NCBI GenBank assembly: GCA_947044405.1
Contig: CAMRHE010000012.1
Location: 10,680,001 to 10,744,000, forward strand
Length of the DNA: 64,000 nt
Direction: 5' to 3'
From: Leptodactylus fallax
Lineage: Eukaryota > Chordata > Amphibia > Anura > Leptodactylidae
This document shows positions 50,901-55,054 of this stretch, in pieces; position 1 is the stretch's first letter; every line of letters starts with the position of its first letter. A program made the translations under genes and the position numbers. The notes beneath the pieces are model-generated. The model searched no databases. It was not told the DNA's origin and saw only the letters and a list, made by a program, of their open reading frames with translations.

Positions 50901-51534
50901 GCCCTCGCCTACCTTATATAATTTATAGCACTGGTCATTTCTCCCCACACACAATCTCTCACTTTGATTAAAGAGAAACTTGCATGTTACAGAAGAGGAG
51001 GAGCTTAATATCTCTCTTCCTACAACACCATTGAACTTGCCATTTATTCACAGATTTGCTCTTTCTATGCTTAGAAACAGTCATCTAGTCATGGCGGCGG
51101 TCTCAGTAACTGAGATCTCCATGTATGGCTGTGCATACAGAGATAGTTTGTCAATCACTGACAGGATTGCTCCCATGACTAGATGACTGTTTCTAAGCAA
51201 GAGGAAAGCGGGACTAAAGAAAGGAATAAATGACTAAATCATTATATTTTATTTAAGACTATAAAAAAAACCTGCTTAGCGTCTCTATAACATCTGTCTG
51301 CAGTTTGCACTGCAATTATCATGCGACAGGCAAGTGAACAGCTATATAATCCGCCATGTCACTTTTCATAGGGAAGACAGATTTAAGAATATGAGCTCTA
51401 TATGTTGTAACTTACCAACAAGCAGCCATACTACATTGGAATTGTGTTCAGTAAGATATCCTTCAAGTTCAGTAATAGATGGGACAAAGCTGTCATTAGT
51501 TGTGTCCATTGTGAGCAGTCTTTTGACTCACTCC
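2806..51534 (-). CDS. BLTP1: BLTP1 (KIAA1109), N-terminal 747 codons in 18 exons, 3' part outside window
   Basis: Bridge-like lipid transfer protein 1 is an ER-anchored rod of repeating beta-groove units that carries phospholipids between membranes (family knowledge: Tweek, lpd-3, Csf1). Seen here: 18 exons with GT-AG borders whose coding lengths sum to 2241 nt, one open frame of 747 codons. Recalled vertebrate BLTP1 matches along the whole length, for example the segments [37 protein letters not shown] and [16 protein letters not shown]. Residues 26-46 form a hydrophobic anchor. The start is the ATG at 51509, preceded in the same exon by an in-frame TGA. The full protein is about 5000 residues, so most of it lies below position 1. 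Introns are large and full of transposons. No frameshift or stop was seen in any exon. Confidence 0.95.
3100..3206 (-). CDS. BLTP1: BLTP1 exon (residues 643-679)
   Basis: 107 nt, acceptor AAAAAG, donor GTGAGT. It encodes [18 protein letters not shown] and [17 protein letters not shown]. The introns on either side are short (88 and 196 bp). Confidence 0.95.
3403..3581 (-). CDS. BLTP1: BLTP1 exon (residues 584-643)
   Basis: 179 nt, acceptor TTTTAG, donor GTAAGT. It encodes [20 protein letters not shown], then a stretch ([18 protein letters not shown]) that diverges from the recalled mammalian sequence, then [11 protein letters not shown]. Confidence 0.92.
3582..4663. other. BLTP1 intron 15, with a diverged direct repeat
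   Basis: AT-rich. Two related stretches of about 75 bp lie in direct orientation at about 3835-3912 and 4543-4622 (both contain CATAGGTAC and AAACCAAAAGA). No transposon ends were recognised. Confidence 0.5.
4664..4761 (-). CDS. BLTP1: BLTP1 exon (residues 551-583)
   Basis: 98 nt, acceptor TTCTAG, donor GTAAGT. It encodes [20 protein letters not shown] and [13 protein letters not shown]. Confidence 0.94.
5144..5637. mobile_element. Non-autonomous Tc1 deletion derivative (494 bp)
   Basis: Flanked by TA (5142-5143 and 5638-5639) and bounded by CAGTGGG inverted ends. Its sequence is the reverse complement of the first roughly 366 bp of the Tc1 element at 27792-29379, joined to about 130 bp of that element's other end. 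The whole transposase frame is missing. The junction is near 5278, just before GTGGAGTTTGGAGTG. It is a classic MITE-like internal deletion. Confidence 0.85.
6157..6180. repeat. A24 homopolymer
   Basis: Uninterrupted A-run; no LINE or SINE body is seen next to it. Confidence 0.9.
6376..6844. repeat. Foldback MITE with about 190-bp inverted repeats (copy 1)
   Basis: The ends TTAAAGAGATCCTATCACC and (reverse complement) TTGAAGAGGCCTACCACC continue as long diverged arms that both contain TGTAGAT, AACTTTGAAGTCT and CAAATGAGG. A related copy lies at 11166-11655. No coding capacity was seen. Confidence 0.75.
7162..7317 (-). CDS. BLTP1: BLTP1 exon (residues 499-551)
   Basis: 156 nt, acceptor TTATAG, donor GTGAGA. 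It encodes [20 protein letters not shown], then [20 protein letters not shown] and [12 protein letters not shown]. Confidence 0.95.
7318..8893. other. BLTP1 intron 13
   Basis: Holds the MITE at 8241-8609. Nothing else is recognisable in the rest. Confidence 0.7.
8241..8609. mobile_element. TA-flanked Tc1/mariner-type MITE (369 bp)
   Basis: Perfect terminal inverted repeats begin CAGGTGCATCTCAATAAATT and extend at least 34 bp. The element is flanked by TA at 8239-8240 and 8610-8611. The interior is AT-rich without an ORF. The TA target and CAG terminus place it in the Tc1/mariner superfamily as a non-autonomous element. Confidence 0.85.
8894..9011 (-). CDS. BLTP1: BLTP1 exon (residues 460-499)
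   Basis: 118 nt, acceptor TTGTAG, donor GTAAAA. It encodes [20 protein letters not shown], then [19 protein letters not shown]. The donor is weaker than its neighbours. Confidence 0.95.
9012..10653. other. BLTP1 intron 12
   Basis: Holds the MITE-like element at 9258-9614 and a short AT-dinucleotide stretch near 9965-9990. The rest is unassigned. Confidence 0.6.
9258..9614. repeat. MITE-like repeat, ends TTAAAGGAGGTTTTCCAGGC
   Basis: The left end TTAAAGGAGGTTTTCCAGGC is matched by the right end GCCTGGAAAACCCCTTT in inverted orientation. The interior resembles the segments at 49347-49680 and 57585-57940 (both carry a GTGGGGGTC-type motif and a CAGCTG region). No ORF of interest was seen. Confidence 0.6.
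10654..10745 (-). CDS. BLTP1: BLTP1 exon (residues 429-459)
   Basis: 92 nt, acceptor GTCCAG, donor GTAAGT. It encodes [19 protein letters not shown] and [11 protein letters not shown]. It is separated from the preceding exon by the largest intron in the window (11.3 kb), which holds the LINE. Confidence 0.95.
11166..11655. repeat. Foldback MITE with long inverted repeats (copy 2)
   Basis: Related to 6376-6844. The ends are TTAAAGGGAGTCTACTTCC and the reverse complement of GTAGATTCCCTTTGAA. The arms share ACATTACA, TTGGAGA and CAAATGAGGCAGTT. The two copies differ clearly, so the family is old. Confidence 0.72.
12410..12765. repeat. GGGGTTGTCC-family MITE
   Basis: Left end TTAAAGGGGTTGTCCAGGAT, right end ATCTTGGACAACCTCTTTA (inverted). 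The centre is GC-rich and has a CACCTGTCCCGGATG-like core shared with 24963-25385. Confidence 0.72.
13999..14449. repeat. MITE-like foldback with T/A-rich arms
   Basis: Left arm GTTTCATT, then a T-run and ATTATTTAATACTG. Right arm CAGTATTAGATAATA, then an A-run, AATGAAACAGACAACCCC and TTTAA. The ends again resemble the GGGGTTGTC group. Confidence 0.55.
14986..15000. repeat. 5' target-site duplication of the LINE
   Basis: AAAAAAGAAAGGATC, 15 bp, immediately before the LINE 5' end. It matches 20912-20926 with one mismatch. An A-rich start is typical for L1-type target-primed insertion. Confidence 0.8.
15145..16421 (+). pseudogene. L1-like ORF1 (RNA-binding protein), frameshifted
   Basis: Starts [13 protein letters not shown]. 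It runs in one frame to about 15450, shifts to a second frame (to 15718), returns to the first (15748-16242), and finishes in the third (about 16208-16421). The central part has a coiled coil ([19 protein letters not shown]) directly followed by [11 protein letters not shown], the usual start of the L1 ORF1 RRM domain. The C-terminal part reads [19 protein letters not shown]. At least three frame changes disable it. An N-terminal translocation to the chromosomal RNA particle is only a family inference. Confidence 0.85.
16720..20553 (+). pseudogene. L1-like ORF2 (endonuclease-reverse transcriptase), three in-frame stops
   Basis: 1278 codons in one frame, the usual L1 ORF2 length. Endonuclease: [28 protein letters not shown]. 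Reverse transcriptase: [54 protein letters not shown], then YAND in place of the catalytic YADD (Asn at codon 699). Near the C-terminus is the L1 cysteine motif CX3CX7HX4C (from codon 1122). Stops: TAA 16828 (codon 37), TGA 16990 (codon 91), TGA 18844 (codon 709). Both TGAs fit CGA to TGA decay of methylated CpG. No frameshift was seen, so the decay is by point changes only. Confidence 0.92.
20912..20926. repeat. 3' target-site duplication of the LINE
   Basis: AAAAAAGATAGGATC, matching 14986-15000 with one mismatch. It follows the A-rich LINE tail. Confidence 0.8.
21285..21538. repeat. Short MITE with TTCACA-type ends
   Basis: Begins near GGGTATATTCACACC and ends GATGTGAATGTAGCCTAA in inverted orientation. 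The centre has TGACTATAATGGGGTC. No coding content. Similar ends occur at 25624, 43784-44357 and 54232. Confidence 0.6.
22073..22151 (-). CDS. BLTP1: BLTP1 exon (residues 403-429)
   Basis: 79 nt, acceptor ATACAG, donor GTAAGA. It encodes [20 protein letters not shown] and MTVTEN. It lies 251 bp from the end of an intact Tc1 transposon. Confidence 0.93.
22404..22613. repeat. Left terminal inverted repeat of the intact Tc1 element
   Basis: About 210 bp, CAGTCATATGAAAAAGTTTG inward to ACCGGTGCAAAAGTATGGG. It pairs with about 23843-24052. Confidence 0.88.
22632..23699 (-). CDS. Tc1-like transposase, DD34E, intact
   Basis: 355 codons from the first ATG. The start at 23654 ([12 protein letters not shown]) gives 340 residues, the usual Tc1 length, and is preferred. 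Order: two helix-turn-helix DNA-binding units ([20 protein letters not shown] and a second near [11 protein letters not shown]) separated by the GRPR hook, then the DDE domain with [11 protein letters not shown], the glycine box [21 protein letters not shown], and [11 protein letters not shown]. 34 residues separate the second Asp and the Glu. It ends AKGGSTKY. All catalytic residues are present and no stop or frameshift was seen. It cuts and pastes its own element at TA sites. Activity is inferred, not shown. Confidence 0.93.
   Translation of the reverse strand: MQVVLLLESPLKSGIMGSSKQLSNDLKTKIVQHSCSGEGYKKLSQRFNLSVSTVRNIVRKWKTTGTVLVKPRSGRPRKISERQRRRMVRTVKDNPQTTSKELQHHLAADGVTVHRSTILHTLHKEKLYGRVMRKKPFLKARHKQSRLRYAKAHLDKPASFWKKVLWTDETKIELFGHTKRRYAWRQKNTAFQEKHLLPTVKFGGGSIMLWGCVANAGTRNLVKVEGRMDSTQYQQILENNVQESVTNLKLRQGWIFQQDNDPKHSSKSTQAFMQRNNYNVLEWPSQSPDLNIIEHLWDNLKRAVHARRPSNLTELELFCKEEWSKIPSSRIQELIKSYRKRLEAVIFAKGGSTKY
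23843..24052. repeat. Right terminal inverted repeat of the intact Tc1 element
   Basis: Inverted copy of 22404-22613. The visible differences are GGGCACC versus GGACACC near the outer end and a few bases at the inner end. Confidence 0.88.
24180..24520 (+). pseudogene. Relic of an L1-like ORF2 C-terminal region
   Basis: In one frame the plus strand reads NPTIPDEC, a stop, [19 protein letters not shown], then [16 protein letters not shown] and [12 protein letters not shown]. This follows the order of the L1 ORF2 tail: cysteine motif CWRC (the W codon is now a stop), hydrophobic FWTCP, WxEV, and LLxLP. It is a different family from the full LINE at 15001. No 5' part or ends were found. Confidence 0.62.
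24963..25385. repeat. GGGGTTGTCC-family MITE
   Basis: Left TTAGAGGGGTTGTCCAGGAC, right TCCTGACAACTCCTTTAA inverted. The interior is related to 12410-12765, including GGCCAATCAGC-like segments in both orientations (25127 and 25206). Confidence 0.7.
26397..26553 (-). CDS. BLTP1: BLTP1 exon (residues 350-402)
   Basis: 157 nt, acceptor TGACAG, donor GTAAGT. It encodes [20 protein letters not shown], then [18 protein letters not shown] and [11 protein letters not shown]. Confidence 0.95.
27279..27310. repeat. Perfect 14-bp-arm hairpin
   Basis: AATTATTAAGAGGC, loop CGTA, then the exact reverse complement. It sits in the centre of a wider repeat (about 27180-27375) that looks like a palindromic MITE. 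Confidence 0.75.
27792..29379 (+). mobile_element. Tc1-like transposon with broken transposase
   Basis: 1588 bp, TA-flanked (27790-27791, 29380-29381), ends CAGTAGGG / CCCCACTG. The inverted repeats share AAGTATTTAGTCAGCCACCA-type sequence and extend about 170 bp (both arms contain AAATCACATTGTCTGATT). It belongs to the family that gave rise to the deleted copy at 5144-5637. Confidence 0.9.
28157..29162 (+). pseudogene. Tc1-like transposase, DD34E, one frameshift and one stop
   Basis: The frame starts [15 protein letters not shown] one-base A insertion near 28195-28200 then shifts it. The frame that follows reads [20 protein letters not shown] (helix-turn-helix) and continues to 29162. A TAA at 28611 replaces the residue between W and DETK, in the first catalytic box. 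The other motifs are intact: [31 protein letters not shown] with 34 residues between second Asp and Glu, ending ANKGYITKY. Confidence 0.9.
29841..29991 (-). CDS. BLTP1: BLTP1 exon (residues 300-350)
   Basis: 151 nt, acceptor TTAAAG, donor GTATGA. It encodes an acidic variable stretch ([18 protein letters not shown]) followed by the conserved [19 protein letters not shown] and [11 protein letters not shown]. Confidence 0.95.
29992..31063. other. BLTP1 intron 8
   Basis: AT-rich with an A-run at about 30793-30811. No transposon ends or ORFs were recognised. Confidence 0.55.
31064..31143 (-). CDS. BLTP1: BLTP1 exon (residues 273-300)
   Basis: 80 nt, acceptor TATAAG, donor GTAATC. It encodes [19 protein letters not shown] and YYYMDEPG. 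The frame joins both flanking exons. Confidence 0.95.
31144..33118. other. BLTP1 intron 7
   Basis: A-runs at 31821-31842 and about 31961. A diverged repeat occupies about 31610-31870. The ORF at 32120-32503 resembles nothing known and is not called. Confidence 0.5.
33119..33312 (-). CDS. BLTP1: BLTP1 exon (residues 209-273)
   Basis: 194 nt, acceptor TTGCAG, donor GTAAGT. It encodes [20 protein letters not shown], then [20 protein letters not shown] and [13 protein letters not shown]. This is one of the most conserved stretches of the protein. Confidence 0.96.
34369..35121. repeat. MITE-like element with TTAAAGGGAACCTGTCA ends
   Basis: Left end TTAAAGGGAACCTGTCAAAG, right end GACAGTTTCCCTTTAA inverted. 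The interior carries a GACACTAAACCACCC segment and its inverted partner (GGGTGGTTCATTGTCCC). No ORF. Confidence 0.65.
35046..35275. repeat. Perfect 115-bp tandem duplication
   Basis: The block starting ATACAGGAAATCAAATCCCC at 35046 repeats exactly from 35161 (period 115, no mismatch seen). It spans the right end of the MITE and flanking DNA. Either very recent or an assembly artefact. Confidence 0.92.
37175..37256 (-). CDS. BLTP1: BLTP1 exon (residues 181-208)
   Basis: 82 nt. The acceptor is the AG ending at 37257 (TTTAAG); using the next AG, 6 nt downstream, would give an immediate in-frame stop, so the upstream site is chosen. It encodes [19 protein letters not shown] and IKVNIST. The donor is GTAAGT. 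Confidence 0.9.
37257..38023. other. BLTP1 intron 5
   Basis: Includes a segment (37676-37710, CACAAGGCATTATGGGAAAG) that recurs at 39267-39300. Nothing else recognised. Confidence 0.5.
38024..38210 (-). CDS. BLTP1: BLTP1 exon (residues 119-181)
   Basis: 187 nt, acceptor TTTTAG, donor GTATTC. It encodes the segments [19 protein letters not shown] and [19 protein letters not shown], then a charged linker [18 protein letters not shown]. The linker is the less conserved part. Confidence 0.95.
41916..41954. repeat. (ATT)13 microsatellite
   Basis: Uninterrupted ATT units over 39 bp. Expected to be polymorphic. Confidence 0.95.
43784..44357. repeat. MITE with TTAGGGTATGTTC ends (574 bp)
   Basis: Left TTAGGGTATGTTCCCATG, right CATGTGAACATACCCTAA inverted. 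Interior direct near-repeats contain CTGCCTCAAA or AATCTGC. No ORF. Confidence 0.72.
44954..45018 (-). CDS. BLTP1: BLTP1 exon (residues 97-119)
   Basis: 65 nt, acceptor TTTCAG, donor GTAAGT. It encodes [20 protein letters not shown] and H. It is too short for an ORF search and is identified by homology and splice phase. Confidence 0.93.
45019..47426. other. BLTP1 intron 3
   Basis: Contains the hairpin MITE at 46735-46958. The rest is unassigned AT-rich sequence. Confidence 0.6.
46735..46958. repeat. Hairpin MITE with about 80-bp arms
   Basis: Left arm AAGGCTGAGGCTCCACGTTG through GAGCCAAAGCCA. Right arm TGGCTTTGGCTC through AACGTGGGGCCTTAGCCT. The arms include AAACGCAGC and its complement GCTGCGTTT. 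The loop is about 65 bp. No coding capacity. Confidence 0.82.
47427..47505 (-). CDS. BLTP1: BLTP1 exon (residues 71-97)
   Basis: 79 nt, acceptor TTATAG, donor GTATAT. It encodes [19 protein letters not shown] and TEDMSI. This is the first beta-groove strand region, which resembles the chorein-like start of lipid-bridge proteins. The frame joins both neighbours. Confidence 0.94.
47506..48159. other. BLTP1 intron 2
   Basis: A repeat-like segment at about 47805-47915 has ends GATTTATTAAGA and TTAATAAATCTGC in inverted orientation, probably a short MITE. No other feature. Confidence 0.5.
48160..48276 (-). CDS. BLTP1: BLTP1 exon (residues 32-71), membrane anchor
   Basis: Acceptor TTGCAG, donor GTGAGT, 117 nt. 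It completes the transmembrane helix ([15 protein letters not shown]) and runs into [17 protein letters not shown]. In the family this anchors the protein in the ER with the groove on the cytosolic side. Confidence 0.95.
49112..49310. repeat. Short GGGGTTGTCC-family MITE (199 bp)
   Basis: TTAAAGGGGTTGTCCAGGGA and, inverted, CCCCAGAAAACCCCTTTA. Inner arms ATTTAATTA and AATTAAAT. Small and compact. Confidence 0.72.
49347..49685. repeat. Interspersed repeat with GGTGGGGGTCC core
   Basis: Carries GGTCATCAGTATCTGGATTG, GTGGGGGTCCAACA, GCGATCAGCTG and ends AAAAACCCCTTTA. Related pieces are at 9258-9614, 40250-40470 and 57585-57940. Ends uncertain. Confidence 0.5.
51070..51197. repeat. Foldback with perfect 25-bp arms
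   Basis: Arms 51070-51094 and 51173-51197 are exact reverse complements (CTTAGAAACAGTCATCTAGT outward). The loop is 78 bp. It lies about 220 bp from the start-codon exon. Confidence 0.85.
51416..51534 (-). CDS. BLTP1: BLTP1 exon with start codon (residues 1-32)
   Basis: The acceptor at 51535-51540 (TTACAG) is followed by 25 nt of 5' UTR, which holds an in-frame TGA. The ATG is at 51509-51507 and the donor GTAAGT follows 51416. It encodes [20 protein letters not shown] and then the beginning of the membrane anchor (VVWLLV). The acceptor upstream of the ATG shows that the 5' UTR is split, so at least one non-coding exon lies at higher coordinates. Confidence 0.93.
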
Positions 51535-52201
51535 CTGTAACAAGAAAATATAGTTAGCCAACAATAACTAACCGTGACCTTGGTCATTATGCACCTGCAA
51601 AATATACTGTTGTGCTATAATATCATCACAACAGCAAAATATCATATAAAACACCAAATAGCTGAAGAAATAAAACAAATAAACACCAGATCCTTAGTAT
51701 AAAAACTTTTGCTTTGAAAGTCCCAGGCTCACAAGCATTTTCAAAATCTAAACATACTGCAAGTTGAAAAGTATTAACAAAAGTCACATAAGTGGTTTGG
51801 ACTTTCTTATCACTTATAACCTCATTTCCTGTTTCCCAGCTCCCATTTATATACTATGCTACAAAACATGCTACCAACCCAACAGACACTTTGCCACTCC
51901 AGTGTCAAAGCCGTCAGTCTCTACTCTTTGGTTCAGCATTGAACTGGCTCCAGCCATGACATGTCCCATTTTGACACATCATGCTGGTCCAAAGTGTTAA
52001 GAGTGGCAGAAAAGAGGTAGCATTGAAACCAGAGTGATGTCATATCTGAGAGGAATGAAAATGAAAGCTGTGCCGTTATTGGTTGCTATGAGCAACAGTT
52101 TAATAAATGTATTCATTTAGACTGCAGTTTTAGCTCAATATTTCGGCTAAGTGTCCACCACGTTTACAGCTTGTTGATTTCTATGGAGCTATTCACATGT
52201 A
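51535..52201. other. BLTP1 upstream intron or flank, proximal part
   Basis: Begins with the polypyrimidine-AG acceptor of the start-codon exon. No upstream exon, CpG-rich stretch or TATA-type promoter could be supported. Confidence 0.5.
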
Positions 52202-52361
52202 CAGTACAGACCAAAAGTTTGGACACACCTTCTCGTTCCAAGAGTTTTCTGTATTTTCATGACTATAAAAATTGTAGATTCACACTGAAGGCATCAAAAC
52301 TATGAATTAATACATGTGGAATTATATACTTAAAAAAGTGTGAAACAACTGAAAATATGTC

Positions 52362-53414
52362 TTATATTCTAGGTTCTTCAAAGTAGCCACCTTTTGCTTT
52401 GATTACTGCTTTGCACACTCTTGGCATTCTCTTGATGAGCTTCAAGAGGTAGTCACCTGAAATGGTCTTCCAACAGTCTTGAAGGAGTTCCCAGAGATGC
52501 TTAGCACTTGTTGGCCCTTTTGCCTTCACTCTGCGGTCCAGCTCACCCCAAACCATCTCGATTGGGTTCAGGTCTGGTGACTGTGGAGGCCAGGTCATCT
52601 GGCGTACCACCCCATCACTCTCCTTCTTGGTCAAATAGCCCTTACACAGTCTGGAGGTGTGTTTGGGGTCATTGTCCTGTTGAAAAATAAATGATGGTCC
52701 AAATAAACGCAAACCAGATGGAATAGCATGCCGCTGCAAGATGCTGTGGTAACCATGCTGGTTCAGTATTCCTTCAATTTTGACTAAATCCCCAACAGTG
52801 TCACCAGCAAAGCACCCCCACACCATTACACCTCCTCCTCCATGCTTCACGGTGGGAACCAGGCATGTAGAGTCCATTCGTTCACCTTTTCTGCGTCGCA
52901 CAAAGACACGGTGGTTGGCACCAAAGATCTCAAATCTGGACTCATCAGACCAAAGCACAGATTTCCACAGGTCTAATGTCCATTCCTTGTGTTCTTTAGC
53001 CCAAACAAGTCTCTTCTGCTTGTTGCCTGTCCTTACCAGTGGTTTCCTAGCAGCTATTTTACCATGAAGGCCTGCTGCACACAGTCTCTTCTTAACAGTT
53101 GTTGTAGAGATGTGTCTGCTGCTAGAACTCTGTGTGGCATTGACCTGGTCTCTAATCTGAGCTGCTGTTAACCTGCGATTTCTGAGGGTGGTGACTCGGA
53201 TGAACTTATCCTCCGCAGCAGAGGTGACTCTTGGTCTTCCTTTCCTGGGGCGGTCCTCATGTGAGCCAGTTTCTTTGTAGCGCTTGATGGTTTTGGCCAC
53301 TGCACTTGGAGACACTTTCAAAGTTTTCCCAATTTTTCGGACTGACTGACCTTCATTTCTTAAAGTAATGATGGCCACTCGTTTTTCTTTACTTAGCTGC
53401 TTTTTTCTTGCCAT
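52362..53414 (-). CDS. DD38E Tc1/mariner transposase, intact
   Basis: 350 residues starting MARKKQLSKEKRVAII, with helix-turn-helix QSVRKIGKTLKVSPSAVAK, GRPR hook, second helix unit [43 protein letters not shown] and [11 protein letters not shown]. Counting from the Asp of QDND to the Glu of PIE gives 38 residues between, not 34. This spacing defines the Intruder family described as a sibling of DD34E/Tc1 (recalled). All three acidic residues are present. The C-terminus AKGGYFEEPRI lies inside the inverted repeat. Confidence 0.92.
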   Translation of the reverse strand: MARKKQLSKEKRVAIITLRNEGQSVRKIGKTLKVSPSAVAKTIKRYKETGSHEDRPRKGRPRVTSAAEDKFIRVTTLRNRRLTAAQIRDQVNATQSSSSRHISTTTVKKRLCAAGLHGKIAARKPLVRTGNKQKRLVWAKEHKEWTLDLWKSVLWSDESRFEIFGANHRVFVRRRKGERMDSTCLVPTVKHGGGGVMVWGCFAGDTVGDLVKIEGILNQHGYHSILQRHAIPSGLRLFGPSFIFQQDNDPKHTSRLCKGYLTKKESDGVVRQMTWPPQSPDLNPIEMVWGELDRRVKAKGPTSAKHLWELLQDCWKTISGDYLLKLIKRMPRVCKAVIKAKGGYFEEPRI

Positions 53415-53561
53415 AATACAAATTCTAACACTCCATTCAGTAGGACTATCAGCTGTGTATCCACCTGACTTCTGAACAACACAACTGATGGTCCCAACCC
53501 AATTTATAAGGCAAGAAATCCCACTTATTAAACCTGACAGGGCACACCTGTGAAGTGAAAA

Positions 53562-53663
53562 CCATTTCAGGTGACTACCTCTTGAAGCTCATCAAGAGAA
53601 TGCCAAGAGTGTGCAAAGCAGTAATCAAAGCAAAAGGTGGCTACTTTGAAGAACCTAGACTAT
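53562..53663 (+). other. Duplicate of transposase C-terminal codons in the 5'-side inverted repeat
   Basis: The plus strand reads TISGDYLLKLIKRMPRVCKA, then VIKAKGGYFEEPRL and a stop. It mirrors the real C-terminus at 52362-52466, with a single residue change at the end. It is not a gene: it has no start and consists of inverted-repeat sequence. Confidence 0.85.
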
Positions 53664-54464
53664 AAGACATATTTTCAGTTGTTTCACACTTTTTTGTTAA
53701 GTATATAATTCCACATGTGTTAATTCATAGTTTTGATGCCTTCAGTGTGAATCTATAATTTTTATAGTCATGAAAATACAGAAAACTCTTGGAATGAGAA
53801 GGTGTGTCCAAACTTTTGGTCTGTACTGTAAGTTTCTTTAACAGTCCATTTTAATGGACCATTAACAATACAAGACGTCCCCTATTTTTGTCCATTTTCA
53901 CTGATCCATCAATAGACTCAATTCTATGAGGGATCAGTGAAAAGGATGCCCCACAGATGCAAAATGGCCGTGAAAAAAAACAGACACTGTGCGTAAAGTC
54001 TTAAATTAACAGCACTAGCAAAAGTCGCAATGTTTTTATACAATTTTACTTTGCTAGAATACCCCTTTAAAAGAATCAACAAATATTTTCTCAGTTATTA
54101 AAAGGGAGTTCCTGAAATAGCCACGCTGCCAGTGCTGGAACAGAGGAACGACGACTCATTTTGTTTTATTTCACCAATTACTAGCTTTCATTCAACTTTT
54201 GCTATTAATCAGATAAAGAAATATGCCATTATGCTAGGTTCACACTAGTGTCACCTCTCCGCTGTTCTGGTCTATCGGAGGATAGGCAGATTGCTAAAAT
54301 AGCAGTAATACTTGGTGTCTGATGAACCGCATTGACTATAATGAGGTCCATCGCATGTCCATTATTTTAAAACTGACACATAATAGCACGGCGGATGCCG
54401 AGATGGGTTTGCGCCACCGGGAACATCCTTTCCCACAAGCCCAGGGCCCGCAGCATCGTCCCAC

Positions 54465-54626
54465 ATGGCGCTATACAAGTAAGCATAATAAATAAATAAA
54501 TAGTCCAAATGCATCGCCCCACTCCTGCTGTCGACGGCTTCCTGCAGCAGGACTTCCTGTAGCTGCAGGAGTGGGGCGATGCATTCGGACTATATGTATT
54601 TATTATGCTTACTTGTATAGCGCCAT
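54465..54626. repeat. Large palindrome, arms about 62 bp
   Basis: ATGGCGCTATACAAGTAAGC through CGCCCCACTCCTGC on the left is matched by GCAGGAGTGGGGCG through GCTTACTTGTATAGCGCCAT on the right, with a spacer of about 35 bp. It mixes the GACTATAAGA-family repeat with a SINE-like tail rich in AAT. Confidence 0.8.
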
Positions 54627-54840
54627 CATATTCCACAGCACTTTACATATACTGTCACTGTCCCATATAGGGCTCACAATCTACATTCCCTTTCAGTTTG
54701 TCTTTGGAGTGTGGGAGGAAACTGGAGTAACCGGAGGAAACCCACGCAAACACGGGGAGAACATACAAACTCCTATAAGACGCACCCCCCATTTTCCTCC
54801 CAAATTTGGGGAGAAAAAAGTGCGTCTTATAGTCCGAAAA
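54627..54840. repeat. SINE-like or MITE-related repeat, then a second short palindrome
   Basis: Carries the TCCACAGCACTTTACATATA and GGAGGAAACCCACGCAAACA segments, which I recall from abundant amphibian and fish interspersed repeats. It ends in a hairpin with TATAAGACGCACC and GTGCGTCTTATAG. No name can be given from sequence alone. Confidence 0.55.
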
Positions 54841-55054
54841 GTATGGTATATTACAAAATGTATTAATGACGCAAATACTGCCAGAATATCAAAAGCTGTC
54901 CGAAAGTTTAGTTACGCTTTAAGTGAGAGCATATTGTAGACTTAAAGGGGTTGTCCAGGATAAATCAACAATTTGTGACTAAGTCCCCCATGCCCTCACT
55001 CCAACTTTCTAATATATCTTTTTTTTCTATATTATATAGTTTTTCAGTAATATA

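Larger units (their letters stand above)
48277..51415. other. BLTP1 intron 1 (after the start-codon exon)
   Basis: Holds the MITE 49112-49310, a repeat segment 49347-49685 and the foldback 51070-51197. The rest is unassigned. Confidence 0.6.
52202..53828 (-). mobile_element. DD38E Tc1/mariner (Intruder-like) transposon, intact
   Basis: 1627 bp, TA-flanked (52200-52201, 53829-53830), ends CAGTACAGACCAAAAGTTTG. The inverted repeats are about 265 bp (52202-52466, about 53562-53828) and carry the last codons of the transposase in one arm and a duplicate of them in the other. Whole and open. Confidence 0.92.

Noticed and set aside
53562..53663. Open frame resembling a transposase end on the plus strand
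   Set aside because: It is the inverted-repeat mirror of the real C-terminus and lacks a start, so it is reported only as part of the repeat.
54627..54780. Possible tRNA-derived SINE
   Set aside because: No A-box and B-box promoter pair could be identified with confidence, so it is listed only as a SINE-like repeat.
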